Shown here piece after piece: positions 23,830 to 36,677 of a stretch of 64,000 bases of DNA (its first letter is position 1; every line of letters begins with the position of its first letter). The DNA is from Macrotis lagotis. Lineage: Eukaryota; Chordata; Mammalia; Peramelemorphia; Peramelidae. The notes beneath the pieces were generated by a model. It saw nothing but the letters and a program-made list of their open reading frames with translations, did no database searches and was not told where the DNA came from. The position numbers and the translations under genes are program-made. The stretch spans positions 182,134,508 to 182,198,507 of the forward strand of contig NC_133661.1 in assembly GCF_037893015.1 (NCBI RefSeq), written 5' to 3'.

Positions 23830-25340
23830 ATATTTCCCAATCCACAAATGCATCTGGGTAAGATTTATTGCGGTTTTCGCGCCATCGGCTTATTTCCACT
23901 TCGGTCCCAGCCTCTGCTGATAGGCGGGGGCCGCCTCCTGCAAGGAGGGGCAGGTGGGGGGCACAATCAGAGCCGCGGCGGGTCCGGGGGGCACAGCCCA
24001 GCTCGCAGCGCCGCGCTCCCGCGGGGGCCCGACCCAACCTTCTCACCTGAGGACAAGGGCCGTGGGGGGGGGGGCCCGCTAGACCGGGGTTCACCCCCGG
24101 CGGGCCGGAGTCCCCGCCCCCTGGCGCAGCGGGCTGCGGAGACAGATGGGGAGCCACCTGTCAAGCGGGCTGCGGCCGCGGGGCGCGGGCCGCCCCGCGG
24201 GCAGCGCAGGCTCAGAGGGCAGGGCCCGGCCGGCGGAGGCGCAGGCCGGCGGCCCGCCATGTCTCGGGACAGGCCCCCGCGCGGCGACATCCCCCGCAAC
24301 CTCAGCTTCATCGCGGCGCTGACGGAGCGCGCCTACTACCGCAGCCAGCGGCCCAGCCTGGAGGAGGAGGAGGAGGAGGAGCCGGGGCCCCGCGAGGAAG
24401 GCGGGGCGCCTCTGCGGCCCCGCTCCCGCCCCGCGGGCCCCGCGCGGAACCGCAGGGCCCGCTCCGCCCCCGCCGGCGGGGGCGCCCGAGCCCCGCGCAG
24501 CCGCAGCCCGGACACCCGCAAACGGGTGCGCTTCGCCGACGCGCTGGGGCTGGAGCTGGCGGCCGTGCGGCGCTTCTGCCCCGCCGAGCTGCCCCGCGTG
24601 CCGCGCCACGTGCAGCTCCAGCTGCAGCGCGACGCCCTCAGGCACTTCGGGCCCTGCGCGCCCCGGAGCCGCGGCCTCCAGGTAGGCCCCCGCGGCCCCC
24701 GCCCGGTGCAGACCGGCGCTGGCTCCTGATTGGCCAGCCTCGTTCTGACCCTGCGCTCTCTCTCTCTCCCCCCCCCCCCGCAGGAGACGCGCGCAGCCCT
24801 CGAGCCCGCCCGCGAGCCCGGCTTCGCCGCACGCCTGCAGGCCCAGCGCATATGCCTGGAGCGCGCCGAGGCGGGCCCGCTGGGCGTGGCCGGGAGCGCG
24901 CGCGTGCTGGACCTGGCCTACGAGAAGCGTGTGAGCGTGCGCTGGAGCGCGGACGGCTGGCGCAGCCAGCGCGAGGCTCCCGCCACCTACGCAGGCCCGG
25001 CCCCGCCCCCGCCGCGCGCAGACCGGTTCGCCTTCCGCCTGCCCGCCCCGCCCACGGGGGGCTCGCTGCTCTTCGCCCTGCGCTACCGCGTCACGGGGCT
25101 GGAGTTCTGGGACAACAACGGCGGCCGCGACTACGCGTTCCGCGGGCCCGACTGCCCCGGCGGCGGCGGCGGCGGCGGCGGCGGCGACGCGGAGCCCCAG
25201 GGCTGGATCCACTTTATCTGAGCGCGCCGAGGGAAACCCGGGGATCCGGAGGAAGCGTGGAGAACGGCGGGAGACGCCCAAGGAACGCGGGGTCGGGGGG
25301 AGCCCGGGAGGCGGGAGCCAGAATTGGGGGGTGACGGAAG
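23830..25340 (+). promoter_or_regulatory. PPP1R3E: CpG island over PPP1R3E
   Basis: A sharp rise in G+C and CpG from about 23.87 kb to 25.33 kb covers the likely promoter, 5' UTR and both coding exons. Confidence 0.7.
24259..25221 (+). CDS. PPP1R3E: PPP1R3E, glycogen-targeting PP1 regulatory subunit (two exons)
   Basis: Exons 24259-24681 and 24784-25221 with a 102-nt intron (GTAGGC...CCGCAG) encode 286 aa against about 279 in human. The start MSRDRPPRGDIPRNLSF matches the human N terminus. The PP1-docking RVRF is at residues 89-92. A CBM21 carbohydrate-binding domain fills the second half, with the hallmark FWDNNGGRDY at about 249-258, and the protein ends EPQGWIHFI. The family tethers protein phosphatase 1 catalytic subunit to glycogen, favouring dephosphorylation of glycogen synthase. 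A Glu run (residues 35-41) and a ten-Gly run just before the C terminus are low-complexity and probably length-variable. The frame is also open upstream to an ATG at 23848, but that stretch has no homology I recognise and is most likely 5' UTR. Confidence 0.95.
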
Positions 25341-28300
25341 CGTCTTTGTAGGAGGGGGGGGAGCGGGGCCGTGGCAGACGCGCACGCGCGGGAGAATGAG
25401 CGAAACCAAAGGTTACCACCGGGGGAGGATGGAAGAATCCAATGGGAACCTGAGACTACCCAAGCCCAGACCGAACTGGGGGGAGGGGAGACCGCGTGTC
25501 ACCGGACAAGTAACCACACTGACCCTTCACCCGACTGGTAACGCAAGCCACCAACAGCCAGACGGGACCCTAGAAATCCTCCAGTCTGGAGAGGTGGCAC
25601 AGAGGCCTTCAGAGGTGAAGTCACCTGGCAAAACCCAGGCTGGCATTGCTGCTTGTAGTCTTCCCCCAAAACGTAGATTAAAGGGAAGGTCTGGTAAAGC
25701 CTCAGAATTGCTTGAGTGTGACCCGCAAGTTGGGGGAAGAGCCCCAGAAGACCAAAAAAGTCTCCTTTCCTCTGCCAGTCCTGGGTTTGAATTGGCACTG
25801 AATGGAGAGAAAGCTATAGACCCCAGAAGCCACACCCTTCCTTCTAAATTAAATTGGGGGGAAGGATGGGCATCCAAGGAAGTCAGACTCTCCGCTGTGG
25901 TCATTGTAATCTTCCAACTGGAGTAATCCTGTTCAGCTCTTACCTTCCAGTTCTTCCTTTCTATTGATTCCACCTATTTGGCCATTTCACTTGGCTCTCC
26001 TTTGGAGTGACTTGGTGGACTCTCTACCCTTTGGAGTTTCCAGCTTCAGATAACCCTGTTAGTTAACTCTTTTCCTTGAGGTTTCAGTCTGTGTTGGCTT
26101 TGGGAATTTGAGAGGCAACTTCATTCGGTCTTCAGGCTGCAAAAGAGGGCTGGGCCATTAAGACCTTGCTTTTCTGAAGTGTGAGCTGTAAAGATCTCAA
26201 AGTATATTTTAAATTATCTCCTCTTTGGGAGGAAGAATAAGATGAAGAGAAAATAATTGTCTCCACTTTACAGGAGAGTAAATTAAGGTAGTAAAGGGGG
26301 TGGCCCATGGTCACAGTCTCCAAGCTGGATGCCATTTTGCCTCCCCTTTAAGTTTGGGAAACTTTTCATTTCTAAAACGAGGGAATTGAATTAAATTATT
26401 TTTAAAAAATTACTTCTATTTTTGAAGTAGTTTGACAAGAAGTCAAGGACCCTCTAGCTTTGAGTTGTAACTAAAAATTGAAACCTCAGCATCTAATCAG
26501 TCCTGAGGGTGGCTCTTAGCAACATATAGACCTAGGTGTGCTAGATAATGGAACCAATCAAGAATATGTAGACTCCATAAGACCTTTTTTAGCCACCTCC
26601 TCCAAATAACTTTTCCTTGACCCTTACTAGCCACTTGCTGCCCTTATAAAGTGCATTCAGGGTGTCCCTTTCTCCTGAAGCTAGGTTTTCCAGTGTCTTA
26701 AGAATATTATCCCTGAGAGAGAAAGTACTGCTTAGAAGCTCTCAGAAACTAGGTGATTCAGAGAGGGGTTCAGACTCCTCATCTGCTAACTATAATAACA
26801 TAGTCTAAAGGGGAAGCACAGAATGTAGAAACTGATGCATAATGCTGAGAAATGGAAGGAAGGGCCTTTCTCCACCTTGCCCAGTCATAATGTTTCCTGA
26901 ACAAGTGACTCTTTACACCTCCTGCTTTTTTTTTCTGCTTGCTTCTTGGCTTTCTTAACTCTTTACTCTCTTTTCCCTTACATGTTTTTAATCCCTCTTT
27001 TCTCTCCTTGTCTCCCCCCTCTTCCCTCACCCTATCCATCTTTTCTCTGGTTTTTCTTCTTCCTCCAGAAGGAATGAAGAGCTTACTTGCTGTTCTCCCA
27101 GACTCTGAGCCATTTGCCCTCTTCTGCCCTCAGACCTCCTCTTGGAAGTCTTCCAGAGGAGAGGTGGGAAGAAGGCAAACAGCAGTTTCTTCTTGGTGAC
27201 ACAGATGAACCCTGTATCCCCAGGTAATCAGATTTTTCCCCCTTCACTTTCTTTGGATTCTTCCAATGGGGGGGGATTTATTATCTCTTATCAGCTTCCT
27301 GAATTGGGAAGGAGGGATTGTGGGTTCTGATCAAAATAGGGACTGCTATAGCTCCTTTGATCTCTCCAATCAACTATTCTTCTGAGTAAAGGTCAAGAAG
27401 AAACATACTTGTAAAAACAATACACATCTACCCCTATTTAACAATACATAATATAAATGTCAATGAAAAACAAGTTAGGAAAAGGGTAGCAGACAAGGGA
27501 AAGAACATAGTAAATAAGAACCAGGCACATTTGAAACAGTTTTGATATGTGTTATATAAGCAGATGGTCTTTGGTTCTTATTTCCTTTCATTACTGCTCC
27601 TCCATATCTCCACAGGTCAAAGGGTTTTGGGGAGAAAGGGAAGGCTATAGTAGGGCCACTCATCTTGAACCTCAGCTGCTACCTCCTCTCAGTCATGACT
27701 GTAACAAAGTCTGTGTAATGTTAGCCAATGTCTGTTATAGGTATGAGTGAGACTTCTGGGTCTCACTTCCTAATGTCTTTATCCCAATGTCGGCTTCCAT
27801 AGGAGAGATTTTTCTAAACCTGTCCTGGAGATCTCTGGGCTCCAATCTCACCAAACCCTTAACTTAGCAAACTACAATTTGCAAGGAATATTTTCTACAA
27901 ACAGCCCAAGTACTTTCCTGCCTGGTTGGGTCAGAAGCTATGTTGCAAGGAAAGGCCATATATTAGAAACCCTGGTGTGCTTAAAGGCCACTTTGGAAAT
28001 CTACAGATAGGTAAGTGTACCTGATTGAAGATGAAAGGACCCAAGGAACCCCTAATGGACTTGAGCTCCCTCCTTCTACAAGTACTCTAGCTCAAGTTCA
28101 GTGGATCTCAGTGACCCCTGTCATTTAGAATTCTAGGAAACTGAGCAGACATCTCCTATGCCTCTTCTCAAAAGATGCACCCATAATACATGTAGTCATG
28201 AAATGAACTGATGACTCGGTTTTTCTCCTTACTGGGCCTGCTTCTGTCCATCTTTGAAAGGAGTGTGGTGTGGACTCGGCTCACAGTGTATTGGCTGCCT

Positions 28301-28721
28301 TTGGGTGGTACAGTTTTCGGCCTCAGCGCTAGAAGATGAACACGACCACCTCCCAGATTGAACTCTCATCCCCTTTACCCTCTCATTTGCAGCATTACCA
28401 TGTATTCCACCAGTCTTGCCAACCAAAAACTGTTAGTGTGTGCATATATCACTCCCTACCCCCTTCCCTTTCCCAAAACATTTTTTCCCATTCACTTTCT
28501 GCCCACATCCTTTACTGGAGGACAGGCAAGACGAACCATCTCCAAATGGAGACTAACTACTAGTTTACAGCTAGTCCAGCCTACCTTGAAATAGGAGAGA
28601 CTTAAGAGTACGGTAAAAGGGAAAGTAGTTTGGTCTAAGTTCTCTATTCAAACAATGTGCCAAAACATCATGAAAAATAGCAAGCATCAGAAATTATTAC
28701 CATACTGAAGTTACCCATTCG

Positions 28722-28881
28722 TTTTTTTTTTTAGGTTTTTTTGCAAGGCAAATTGGGTTAAGTGGCTTGCCCAAGACCACACAGCTGGGTAATTATTAAG
28801 TGTCTGAGACTGGGTTTGAACCCAAGTACTCTTGACTCTAGGGCTGGTGCTTTATCTACTGTGTGCCACCTAGCCACTTCC
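28722..28881 (-). repeat. WSINE-like SINE
   Basis: Antisense copy from poly(T) through CTTGCCCAAGACCACACAGC to GCCACCTAGCC. Short flanking duplication (CCATTC) on both sides. Confidence 0.9.
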
Positions 28882-31800
28882 ATTCATTCTTGAATAAGAG
28901 GCTACAGTCTTGAGGGAAAGAAATATGAGATGGTTGGAAAGGGGGCCCTTTGTGTAATTGAATTCCATCACATATCTAAATTGGATCCTGAGTCCATCTG
29001 GACTTCATTTTACTCCTGGATTCCAACTCTTGTTCCTTGTAGAGCTCAGAGGAGACTAGGTGATGTCAATTATCCCTGGCTCTCAGGACCACAAGATGTA
29101 TTATAAGGGAACTTAGATTATCAAGGGTTATCTAGTCTGAGGTCTAGAGAGATTTACTACTCTATTTGAGGTCACTTAGACAAACTAATGGTAGAGCCAG
29201 GGCTATAACTTGGGCCCCCTGATCCCAGTACTGTGTTCTTCCTATCACTGGCTAAATCTAGATTCTCCCCAGAAACTTCCTGACAATTGTCCTTTCTCAG
29301 TCAACATGGAATGAGCTTTTTGACAAAGTTAAAATCTACATATCTCTAAACTCCATCTTTAAGCAAAAATTTTCACTGTACTAAGCAATGTTAACATTTC
29401 AGTTCAACACATTAAGCATCAGAAACGTGCAGAGCACTACAAAGTTCAGATAATTAGTCTTTTTGAGGTATGGTGCATAACAGTGACAACCATGGTATAA
29501 AAATCCTGTGCATCAATAGAGATCTACAGATATTTACACACTATAGGTGATTTCCACCTGAGATTGGGAAGGCTTTCTGGAGATGACATTGAACTTTGAA
29601 GGAAACAGGAATTCAATGGGTCTACAGGAGTGTGGGAGGCGCAAGAGGATAACAAGATAATCTGTGAGAACCAAGGTCCCCAAACAAGTATAGGATACAA
29701 CAAGCTGACTGATTTGACTGGAGCAGAGGGTATATAAAGGAACAGTATGAGAATAAGCTAGAAAAATCAGGGTGACCTAGATGATAGGCAAGATTGAAGC
29801 CTTCGAACAATCCTTAACAGGGATGATGTGCTGAGATTAGTACATAATGACACCTGGCAGTGGGATGAAGGATGATGAAGACTGAAGCAGAAAGACTTGA
29901 CATTTAGGCAGGTGACCATGAGGGCCTAAGTCAGGTTAGTAATAATGGAACTAGAGAAGAAGGTTGCACGTAATGCCTAGAAGATTACTTTTGTAATTGA
30001 TGGGCTGTGAGAGGTGAGGGCCAGGAAGAGTAAATTGAACAGACAAATCAGTTATCAGAAGGAATGGGTTTAATGGAAGGGTTTTTTTTTGGGGGGGGGT
30101 GCATCTGGAATTAGTTTGCACTAAAGATCAGGACTTAAAATCTGGGATTCATCTATGTATCTGACATTTTAAGTATTGAGAAAAATGAAATAATATGAAG
30201 TGAAAAATGCCTCTCAAAGGGTCAGAGAGAGATGTCTTCAGAATTTCTATGATTCTGAGCCATTAGGAAAAATCAGAATAGTCTAATGAAGCAGGGAAGA
30301 AAAAGTGTCCAGAAAGGACTGGGCAGGAAGCAGCCTGACACCTAAAGGTGTCATAGAAATTAAACTGAGGCAATAAAGTTCCAAGTATATTCCCTTTATT
30401 AATGAGCTCAGAATTTGCCAATAAAAGGGGTCAATGGATCCTCAGTAACCAAAGACCTTAGGTTAGAGACAATAGGATCTTTTATACAGATTAACAAAAG
30501 AGCAGCAGAAGTGTTTTCTGATTGGCTAGATATTTTGAAGAGGTGGGATAAATATCTCAGCTCCTATCACACCACTGGAAGATAAATTTTCAGGAGATGG
30601 GAGTAGTCCAGGTAATGACAGTCTATAGGCAATGGACATTACTACTCCAGTTGTGGTGAGCATGACATGACCGATACCCAAATTAATCCAGGATAGGGGT
30701 GTGAAGGGAGAGCATGTTACCAAAGTGAAATCACAAGTCTTAAAAATAAAATCATAAGCCAAGTGACCTGAGGGTTACCTGAGTATATTTGCAAGGGTAA
30801 GGAATTTAGATCCACTGGGAAGGAGAATATGAAATTTTTACTAAGTCAAATAGAATTAAAATCATTTTCACTTTCACAGGACTAAATATTACATTTGGCA
30901 TTGTCATTGGTAACATCTTTGGAAGAGTGCTTGCAATTGTGTGGGTCATAAAAATGCAGGGGGTTGAAGAAAATGAATTTGATAGAAACATCAGATATAA
31001 CTTTGGTGATTGGTAGTGAACCTGAGGAATACCTCTGGAGAAGTTTAAAGAACCTGATAAAGGCACAAATTAAGACTGAATTTTAAGAATGCTCTATAAA
31101 CTGGATTAGTGGAAGGAACTGCCCAAAGAAGTAAAATAAATTTGGGGGAAGGTACGGGAAAAACTTGAACATATTTGTAGTCTCGGGAGAATGAAGCACT
31201 AGAGGAAAGATTCTAATGAGACAAGGTCCTAAAAGAAGCTAGGATAGAAGAGTACAAGAAATGGAGGGAAAGGCATCAAGGGCACAACTAAAAAGACCAG
31301 TCTAAGCAAGTAGTTAGGGATTAACTCAGGATATAGTGATTCCATTTGACAAATGGAGGTTCCTTTGGATGCCCTCTTATCTTCCCATTGAAGTAGACTA
31401 CCTGATTTTAAAAGGTCTGATGGCTTGAGTAAAAGGTTTATAACATTCACAATGGAATATACAATGCTAAGTAGTAAAATGAACTGATGAGTTTTTCCTC
31501 TGCCCTCATCCTTTGTCCTCCACTATATTGGAGGTGATAAATGAGAAGTGAAGTTGCCTGAAGACTCTGAATCCATGATTCAATCAGCAGCAGATGAAAG
31601 GAAATTAAAATCAACTGAAAGTACACTTCAGTCCTCATCATGCCCTCACATTCAATAACATATGTTTGCAGGTCATGATAATATGTCCCCAATCTATATA
31701 TTCTCCAATCTTGCACCTGAATCTGGATCACCTGCCTGAATGTGAGACCCTTCCCTTACTTCTCGTGGATGTAGAAACTTCTAACCAAAAAAAAAAAAAA

Positions 31801-33772
31801 GTGGAATCTCTGAACTACCTACAAAAGCAGATATGTTCTGGGCCCAGGAGAAGGGATTTTTCTTGAAGGTGGGCACATAGTCATCCCCTTTGTCAGAGAT
31901 GGAGCGGCACCTTTATACCAAAGCAGCTGATTTTTAAAGTCCCATCAGAATCTCACCCGTGATGGGTAAAGTTATGCAAGGTGAGAGAGGTATAAGGCTA
32001 GAATAGGATACTTAGTAAGTTTTCCAGGATCTTTAAGATAATTGCTTCAGAGAAATGGACAATTTTACATACACCGTCAGCTGCTAGTACAGTCATGGGG
32101 ACTGCTTGGGGAAAGAGTACGATTTAATTCTTCAAAGTAAGCCCCTAAGGGTTGCATCCTGCTTCCATAGTCAGAGGGAAGAGCAAAGTCTATGTAGCCT
32201 TACAACCACAGGCAGCCATGAAACAGTGGGAGGGTAAGAAACACAAAAGCCTGTCCAGAATGGGATAGCAAGGAGTAGATTAATAGTAGAGAAAATGTCT
32301 TCCCCCCCTTACCTTGAAAGACTTGCCCCCCAAGTCGTCTCACCTTCCCCCCATCTTGGTGGTGGTACGGTCTGACTAGGTTTAGGGCAGAATCTTCCTA
32401 CCCCTAGAAGGCCCTGGACCAAGAATAATCAGGTGCCTCCTAGTTACATCATAATGAGTGAGCTGTGATGTCACTCCAGCTTGTCCTCCTCTCCTTCCCT
32501 CAAGGTGTAAGTAAACTCTGATATGCTGAAGGATAAACTCAACATGAGGAACAGAGACTCAAGGAGAGGTGAGTGGGGAATACCTCACGATACCGTATCT
32601 CCTGGGCTTTCCACCACAATCCAGTTTTTCCACCCCTGCCTACCCATGTATTGCTCAATCCCTTTAACTTTCAGTGCATCTCTTGTTGCATCAGTCCTCC
32701 ATTCTAAAAAGTATTAGTAGCCTCTCCAGCTTCCACTAGCTCTGTCCATGCAATCAAAGAGAGCATACTTGTGGTCAATGGAATCTAAACAGATTCATGT
32801 GTGGAGTGCATATACCAAGAAAAAAAGAAATTGGTCAAAAGGAGAGGGAAGAATCTACTTTGCTTCCATACTCATTTCTAGCCACAGGAAAAGTGATGTT
32901 TGGCTAGAGAAGGCCCTTTACTGCTTTAGTCAATCCAGTCTTTCTAGTGCTCACTTTTTATCTTTCCTCTAGTAGAAAATTTTTTCAGAACATAGAGTGG
33001 GAGCCTTTGTACTTCCTGGGTTTTCTCTTTTGTAGATTTATCTTTCCAAGTTCAAAAGTAGCCTGGGATACTAGCTGTGTAACCTTGAGCAAACCACTTG
33101 ACTATTAAATGAGCCAGAGAAAGAAACCACTCCAGTATCTTTATCAAGAAAACCCTGATTGGAGTCAAGAAGATTCTGCCTTGGTCTTTCTTGAAGTAGC
33201 TTTTCTAGCTGTCCTTGAACCACAGAGATAAGATAATTTATGAATCCAGTATGAAGTCACCTCCCCCCACCTCAATTTTGCTGTCCTTGGCTGATTACCA
33301 TAATCTCTCCATAATTTGTAGCCACCAGGTAAATCCCACAATGTTTCCTTTCCACCCCTTGATCTGATTTTATTGCTACAGTGTTGTCTTTGCTGGTCAC
33401 TCCAGTTTTCTTTCATTTAGATCTAGTTTGACTATTATTTTAAAGCTGGAAGGGAAGTTTAAAGATTATCTAGTCAACCCATTTTTTTTTTTTTGCAGAG
33501 AGGGGAACTGAGGCCCAGAGTGATTCGCTCAGGGCCTTCGACTCCCAAATCCAGTGGCTCCTTTGGTGCTTTTTCTGTAACCTGAGGGTTGTAACTACTG
33601 AGACAGACAGACACAAATACAAGCTTTGGCAAAGGTCTCTGGACTTCTCTCCTAATTAGAAGTGATGTCATCCAGAGATCTAACCTGAGGGTTGGAAAGT
33701 TTGTAGGTCTTTTTTTGTGGATTTATTTTGCAAGACTGTGTTCTTAAAAGATAACTACCAAAGTTTAATGTG

Positions 33773-33920
33773 GGGGCGGCTAGGTGGTGTAGTGGATAAA
33801 GCACCGGCCCTGGAGTCAGGAGTACCTGGGTTCAAATCCGGTCTCAGACACTTAATTGCCTAGCTGTGTGGCCTTGGGCAAGCCACTTAACCCCCGTTGC
33901 CTTGCAAAAAACCTAAAAAA
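33773..33920 (+). repeat. WSINE-like SINE with perfect target duplication
   Basis: Full-length copy. Flanks AAAGTTTAATGTG at 33760-33772 and 33921-33933 are identical over 13 bp, marking a comparatively recent insertion. Confidence 0.97.
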
Positions 33921-34459
33921 AAAGTTTAATGTGAAGGATACCAACAGCATATGCTTGCAGATTGGTTGGCAGGAAAGGCAATGTGGATCATGGTTACATA
34001 TAGTTGTATTTCAAAATTCTGAAACGGGACTCATGGCCAAAAACAGATCTGATATCCCTGGTAACCAAAAGGCGTTCTAGACTTTAAAATAGACTGGTAA
34101 ATTCTAAAATAAATGGAGGTCTCTCTTTTGAGGGAAGAATTGAGGCTTTTAATTGAGCAAAAAACATTTCACCCCCCCCCCCCGAGGTTACTCCCTACCT
34201 TTTAAAACAGGAATGATAATTATCCTAACTTGGGTGTTTAAAAGGAAAATCTTACAGGAGTAATCAAGTGTAGGGTAAAGAGGACCCAAATGGCAAGAGA
34301 TTAAAAACTACAAGAAAGTGTTTATGTAATTCAGTCAGGGCAAAGGGGTGGTTGAGTTTTCTGGGCTTGTTGGGCCCCGTGAGGCCAAGCATTTATTAAA
34401 CACCTCCTAGACAGCACTGTAGTAAACACTGGGAACACAACTGAAAAGCAGAATTCGGC

Positions 34460-35900
34460 CGGTGCCCTGGAGCTCACCGTCCCCGGGGAGGGCGCACCCA
34501 CAACCCGGACACCCTGGAGGCGGGGCGGGCCGGTGGCCTCGGGTAAGCGGGTTCGGAAGGCGCTCTGGCAGATGGGGTTCCATTCGGGGCCACGTCTGGG
34601 GCCGAGCCAGGCAGCGTGCCCTCGTGGACCCGGAGAGGCCCGCCGCGCCCGGGAAGCCGCCTGTCGGGGCGGACACAGGAGCTCCGGGGAGCAGGCGAGA
34701 TGCGGCCGGCGGGGGCGCCCAGCCGCAGGGACAGCCGTGCCCGGCGCCGCTGGGCGCGCTCCTCCGGGGAGGCCGGCAGAAGGGCGGCCGCGGCTCCCGG
34801 CGGGGGGCCCGGGGGCGGAGCCCCGCCAGGTGCTTCCCCAGCTGTTTGTTTGGGGGACGGGCTCGGAGCAGCGACTCCGCGAGTCACGTGGTGGAGGCGG
34901 GGCTGCGGGCAGTGGCCGGCCCGGGGCGCTACGTGCGGCCCCCGAAGCCCCCCGCACGGGCTGGGGCAGGGCGGGAAGCCCGTCCCGGCGCGGCACGGCG
35001 CGCGTGGGCCCCCGGACGGCGCCCTGAGCTCGGGGCCTTGCTCCCGGGGCCGCACGCCGGCAGGACGCCGCCCCGGCCCGTTTCCCCGGGGCCGCCCCGC
35101 CCGCCCTGGCCCGCCGCGCTGCCCACGCCCCCTGGCCCCGCCCCAGCTCCCTCGCTCCGGCCGGGTTCGGCCGCTGGGACCGGCGCGACCCGGGAAGCGG
35201 ACCCGGGAAGCGGACCCGGCCGGGCCTGGCTTTGCGCCCGCCCGGCTCTGGCCCCGGGCAGCGGGCGGATCACTCTGGAGGCTCCCGGGCCCCTGTTCCC
35301 TCCCCTCCCCCCCGGTCCACGGTGCGAGGCTGGAAGCCGCCGCCCGGGCCGGACCGCGGTGAGTGACCCCCGAGTGCGGGACCTCCCCCCACCCCTGTCC
35401 CGAGGCAGGGCGGACGGGACCCGAGAACGGGGGGGCCCGAAGCTGGGGGGCGTCGCCGCCCAGCCCGGGACGCGGGCCCCCGCCGCATGGGGTGCCCGGG
35501 GCTGAGCGGGCCGCGCAGGCGGGGAAGCAGGGCCCCGCCGCCCGGCCCCGCGGCCCCGACCCGCCGCAACTTTCCTTGTGTTCGGCCCTTTTGTTGTTGT
35601 AGTTTTGGGCCCCACGGGTAGAGGGAGAGGTGGCGCCCCGCGCCCATGCGCAGGCCTGGCAGCCGCCGGCCCGGGCCGGGCGCCCCCTTCCCCACAGACA
35701 CCTCCACCTGGCACGCCTCCCGGGGCCCGGGGCCGGGCCGCCGCCTCGGGGAAGGATGGAGGCGGCGTTCGGAGCCGACTCGCCGGGGGGCGCAGGAACC
35801 GCCCGGGATCCTCGAGACGCCTCGAAGCTTTCTCCGCCCCCGGGGCACCCCTTGCAGCCCCGGAGTCCCGACCTGCTGCCCCCGACTCCGGAGCGAAAGC
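34460..35900 (+). promoter_or_regulatory. HOMEZ: HOMEZ CpG-island promoter
   Basis: Very GC- and CpG-rich block around HOMEZ exon 1 (donor at 35359). Long chance ORFs in several frames are a by-product of the composition. The transcription start was not located. Confidence 0.7.
35319..35358 (+). other. HOMEZ: HOMEZ exon 1 3' part (human N-terminal coding equivalent)
   Basis: The frame reads (ACG)-V-R-G-W-K-P-P-P-G-P-D-R-A across the splice from 35358 to 39511, then ISEGHKSEITMPPNKE. Human HOMEZ begins MVRGWEPPPGLDCAISEGHKSEGTMPPNKE in my memory, so this is the matching exon. The human start ATG is ACG here, making the segment 5' UTR or a weak non-AUG extension. Confidence 0.75.
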
Positions 35901-36114
35901 AGCCTTCTCAAGTCAGGCGGACAAGACCCAGGCACAACCCCTTTTGCCATGTTCAAATCCTGTTGGTTCCCCTCCCCACTCTTCATCCCTAACCCACCCC
36001 CTATGCTTATCAACAATTCAACGCCACTATTTCCTTTGCTTAGTTTGGATAGTGTAAATTCTTGGGGCCCCCAAACCCCTTCATCAAGAAAGTACCCCAG
36101 ACTGGGCTACTGAA

Positions 36115-36345
36115 GTCTTTGTTGTTCAGCCGAGTCCGACTCCCCAGGACCCCATTTCGGATTTTCTTGGCAAAGATACTGGAGTGGTTTGCTTTTCCTT
36201 CTCCAGTGTGTCCCATTTTGCAAATGAACTGAGGTGTAGAGGTTACGTGACTTTTCTAGGGTCCACAGCTAGTAAGTGTCTTAACTTTGCATTTAAGTTC
36301 AGATCTTGTCTGTCTGTAAGCCTTGCTCTTTCCTTTTTTACCTGC
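36115..36345 (-). repeat. Composite antisense SINE (GTTGTTCAGC...TCCGACTC type)
   Basis: Contains TTGTTGTTCAGCCGAGTCCG, CTTGGCAAAGATACTGGAGT and a TTCCTTCTCCAG segment, then an antisense tRNA-type head. This pattern is common to a marsupial SINE family whose exact name I cannot confirm. Confidence 0.7.
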
Positions 36346-36677
36346 CAAAACTGTGGGTCCTTGGCAGAATTCTAAAGCTTTACCCACCTTGCACACCACA
36401 ACTCTAGGCTGTCTCAAAATGATACCAGGGTTCCCCCTTTCAGTCGAGCATTCCTCCCTGGAAAGAAAACCTGGACTGGACTCCTTAAATCGGTTAATTT
36501 TTTTTTCCTGAGCTTTCTAATAACCAGTCCCCTCACACCACCCTTTCTCCGGATCTTTGCAAGTTTTGTCTTCTGGGCTTTCCTCTTTGCTCAGGTGAAA
36601 GGAATGCCCTAGGGGAAGTAAGAGAAAGTAAGAAGCTGAATGGATTATTTATCTGGAACTGGGAACTGTTGGAACGG

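Larger units (their letters stand above)
21451..23830. other. Spacer between BCL2L2 and PPP1R3E promoters
   Basis: No gene was recognised. A diverged SINE (21892-22069) abuts an antisense CORE-SINE (about 22084-22300). An L2-like scrap is near 22740-22810. The remainder shows nothing identifiable. Confidence 0.65.
25222..34440. other. PPP1R3E downstream region / spacer to HOMEZ
   Basis: The first part should hold the PPP1R3E 3' UTR, but I found no convincing AATAAA near it. Antisense MIR/CORE-like pieces are at 26180-26340, 29103-29255 and 33426-33575. One antisense SINE (28722-28881) and one sense SINE (33773-33920) are present. A probable degraded antisense L2 stretch is at about 29550-30020. 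An L2 end (AAGCATTTATTAAACACC) at 34380-34490 runs into the HOMEZ CpG island. The region 30.0-33.4 kb holds no recognisable gene or repeat. Confidence 0.6.

Noticed and set aside
23848-24258. 137-codon in-frame N-terminal extension of PPP1R3E
   Set aside because: The conserved family start is at 24259; the upstream segment is low-complexity and has no homology I recognise, so 5' UTR is more likely.
24091-25419. 442-codon open frame antisense to PPP1R3E
   Set aside because: It lies across the GC-rich CpG island opposite a well-conserved gene, is Ala/Gly/Arg-rich with no family likeness, and follows from composition.
27061-27200. Possible exon with a CCTCCAG acceptor and GTGGGA donor
   Set aside because: No protein likeness and no partner exons; ordinary chance splice-like motifs.
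30330-30790. Possible LTR-like stretch containing an AATAAA
   Set aside because: No matching second copy, end motifs or internal viral region could be seen; left unassigned.
34462-35714. Several 190-350 codon open frames on both strands around HOMEZ exon 1
   Set aside because: All are Pro/Arg/Gly/Ala-rich shadows of CpG-island composition, mutually overlapping, and without recognisable domains.
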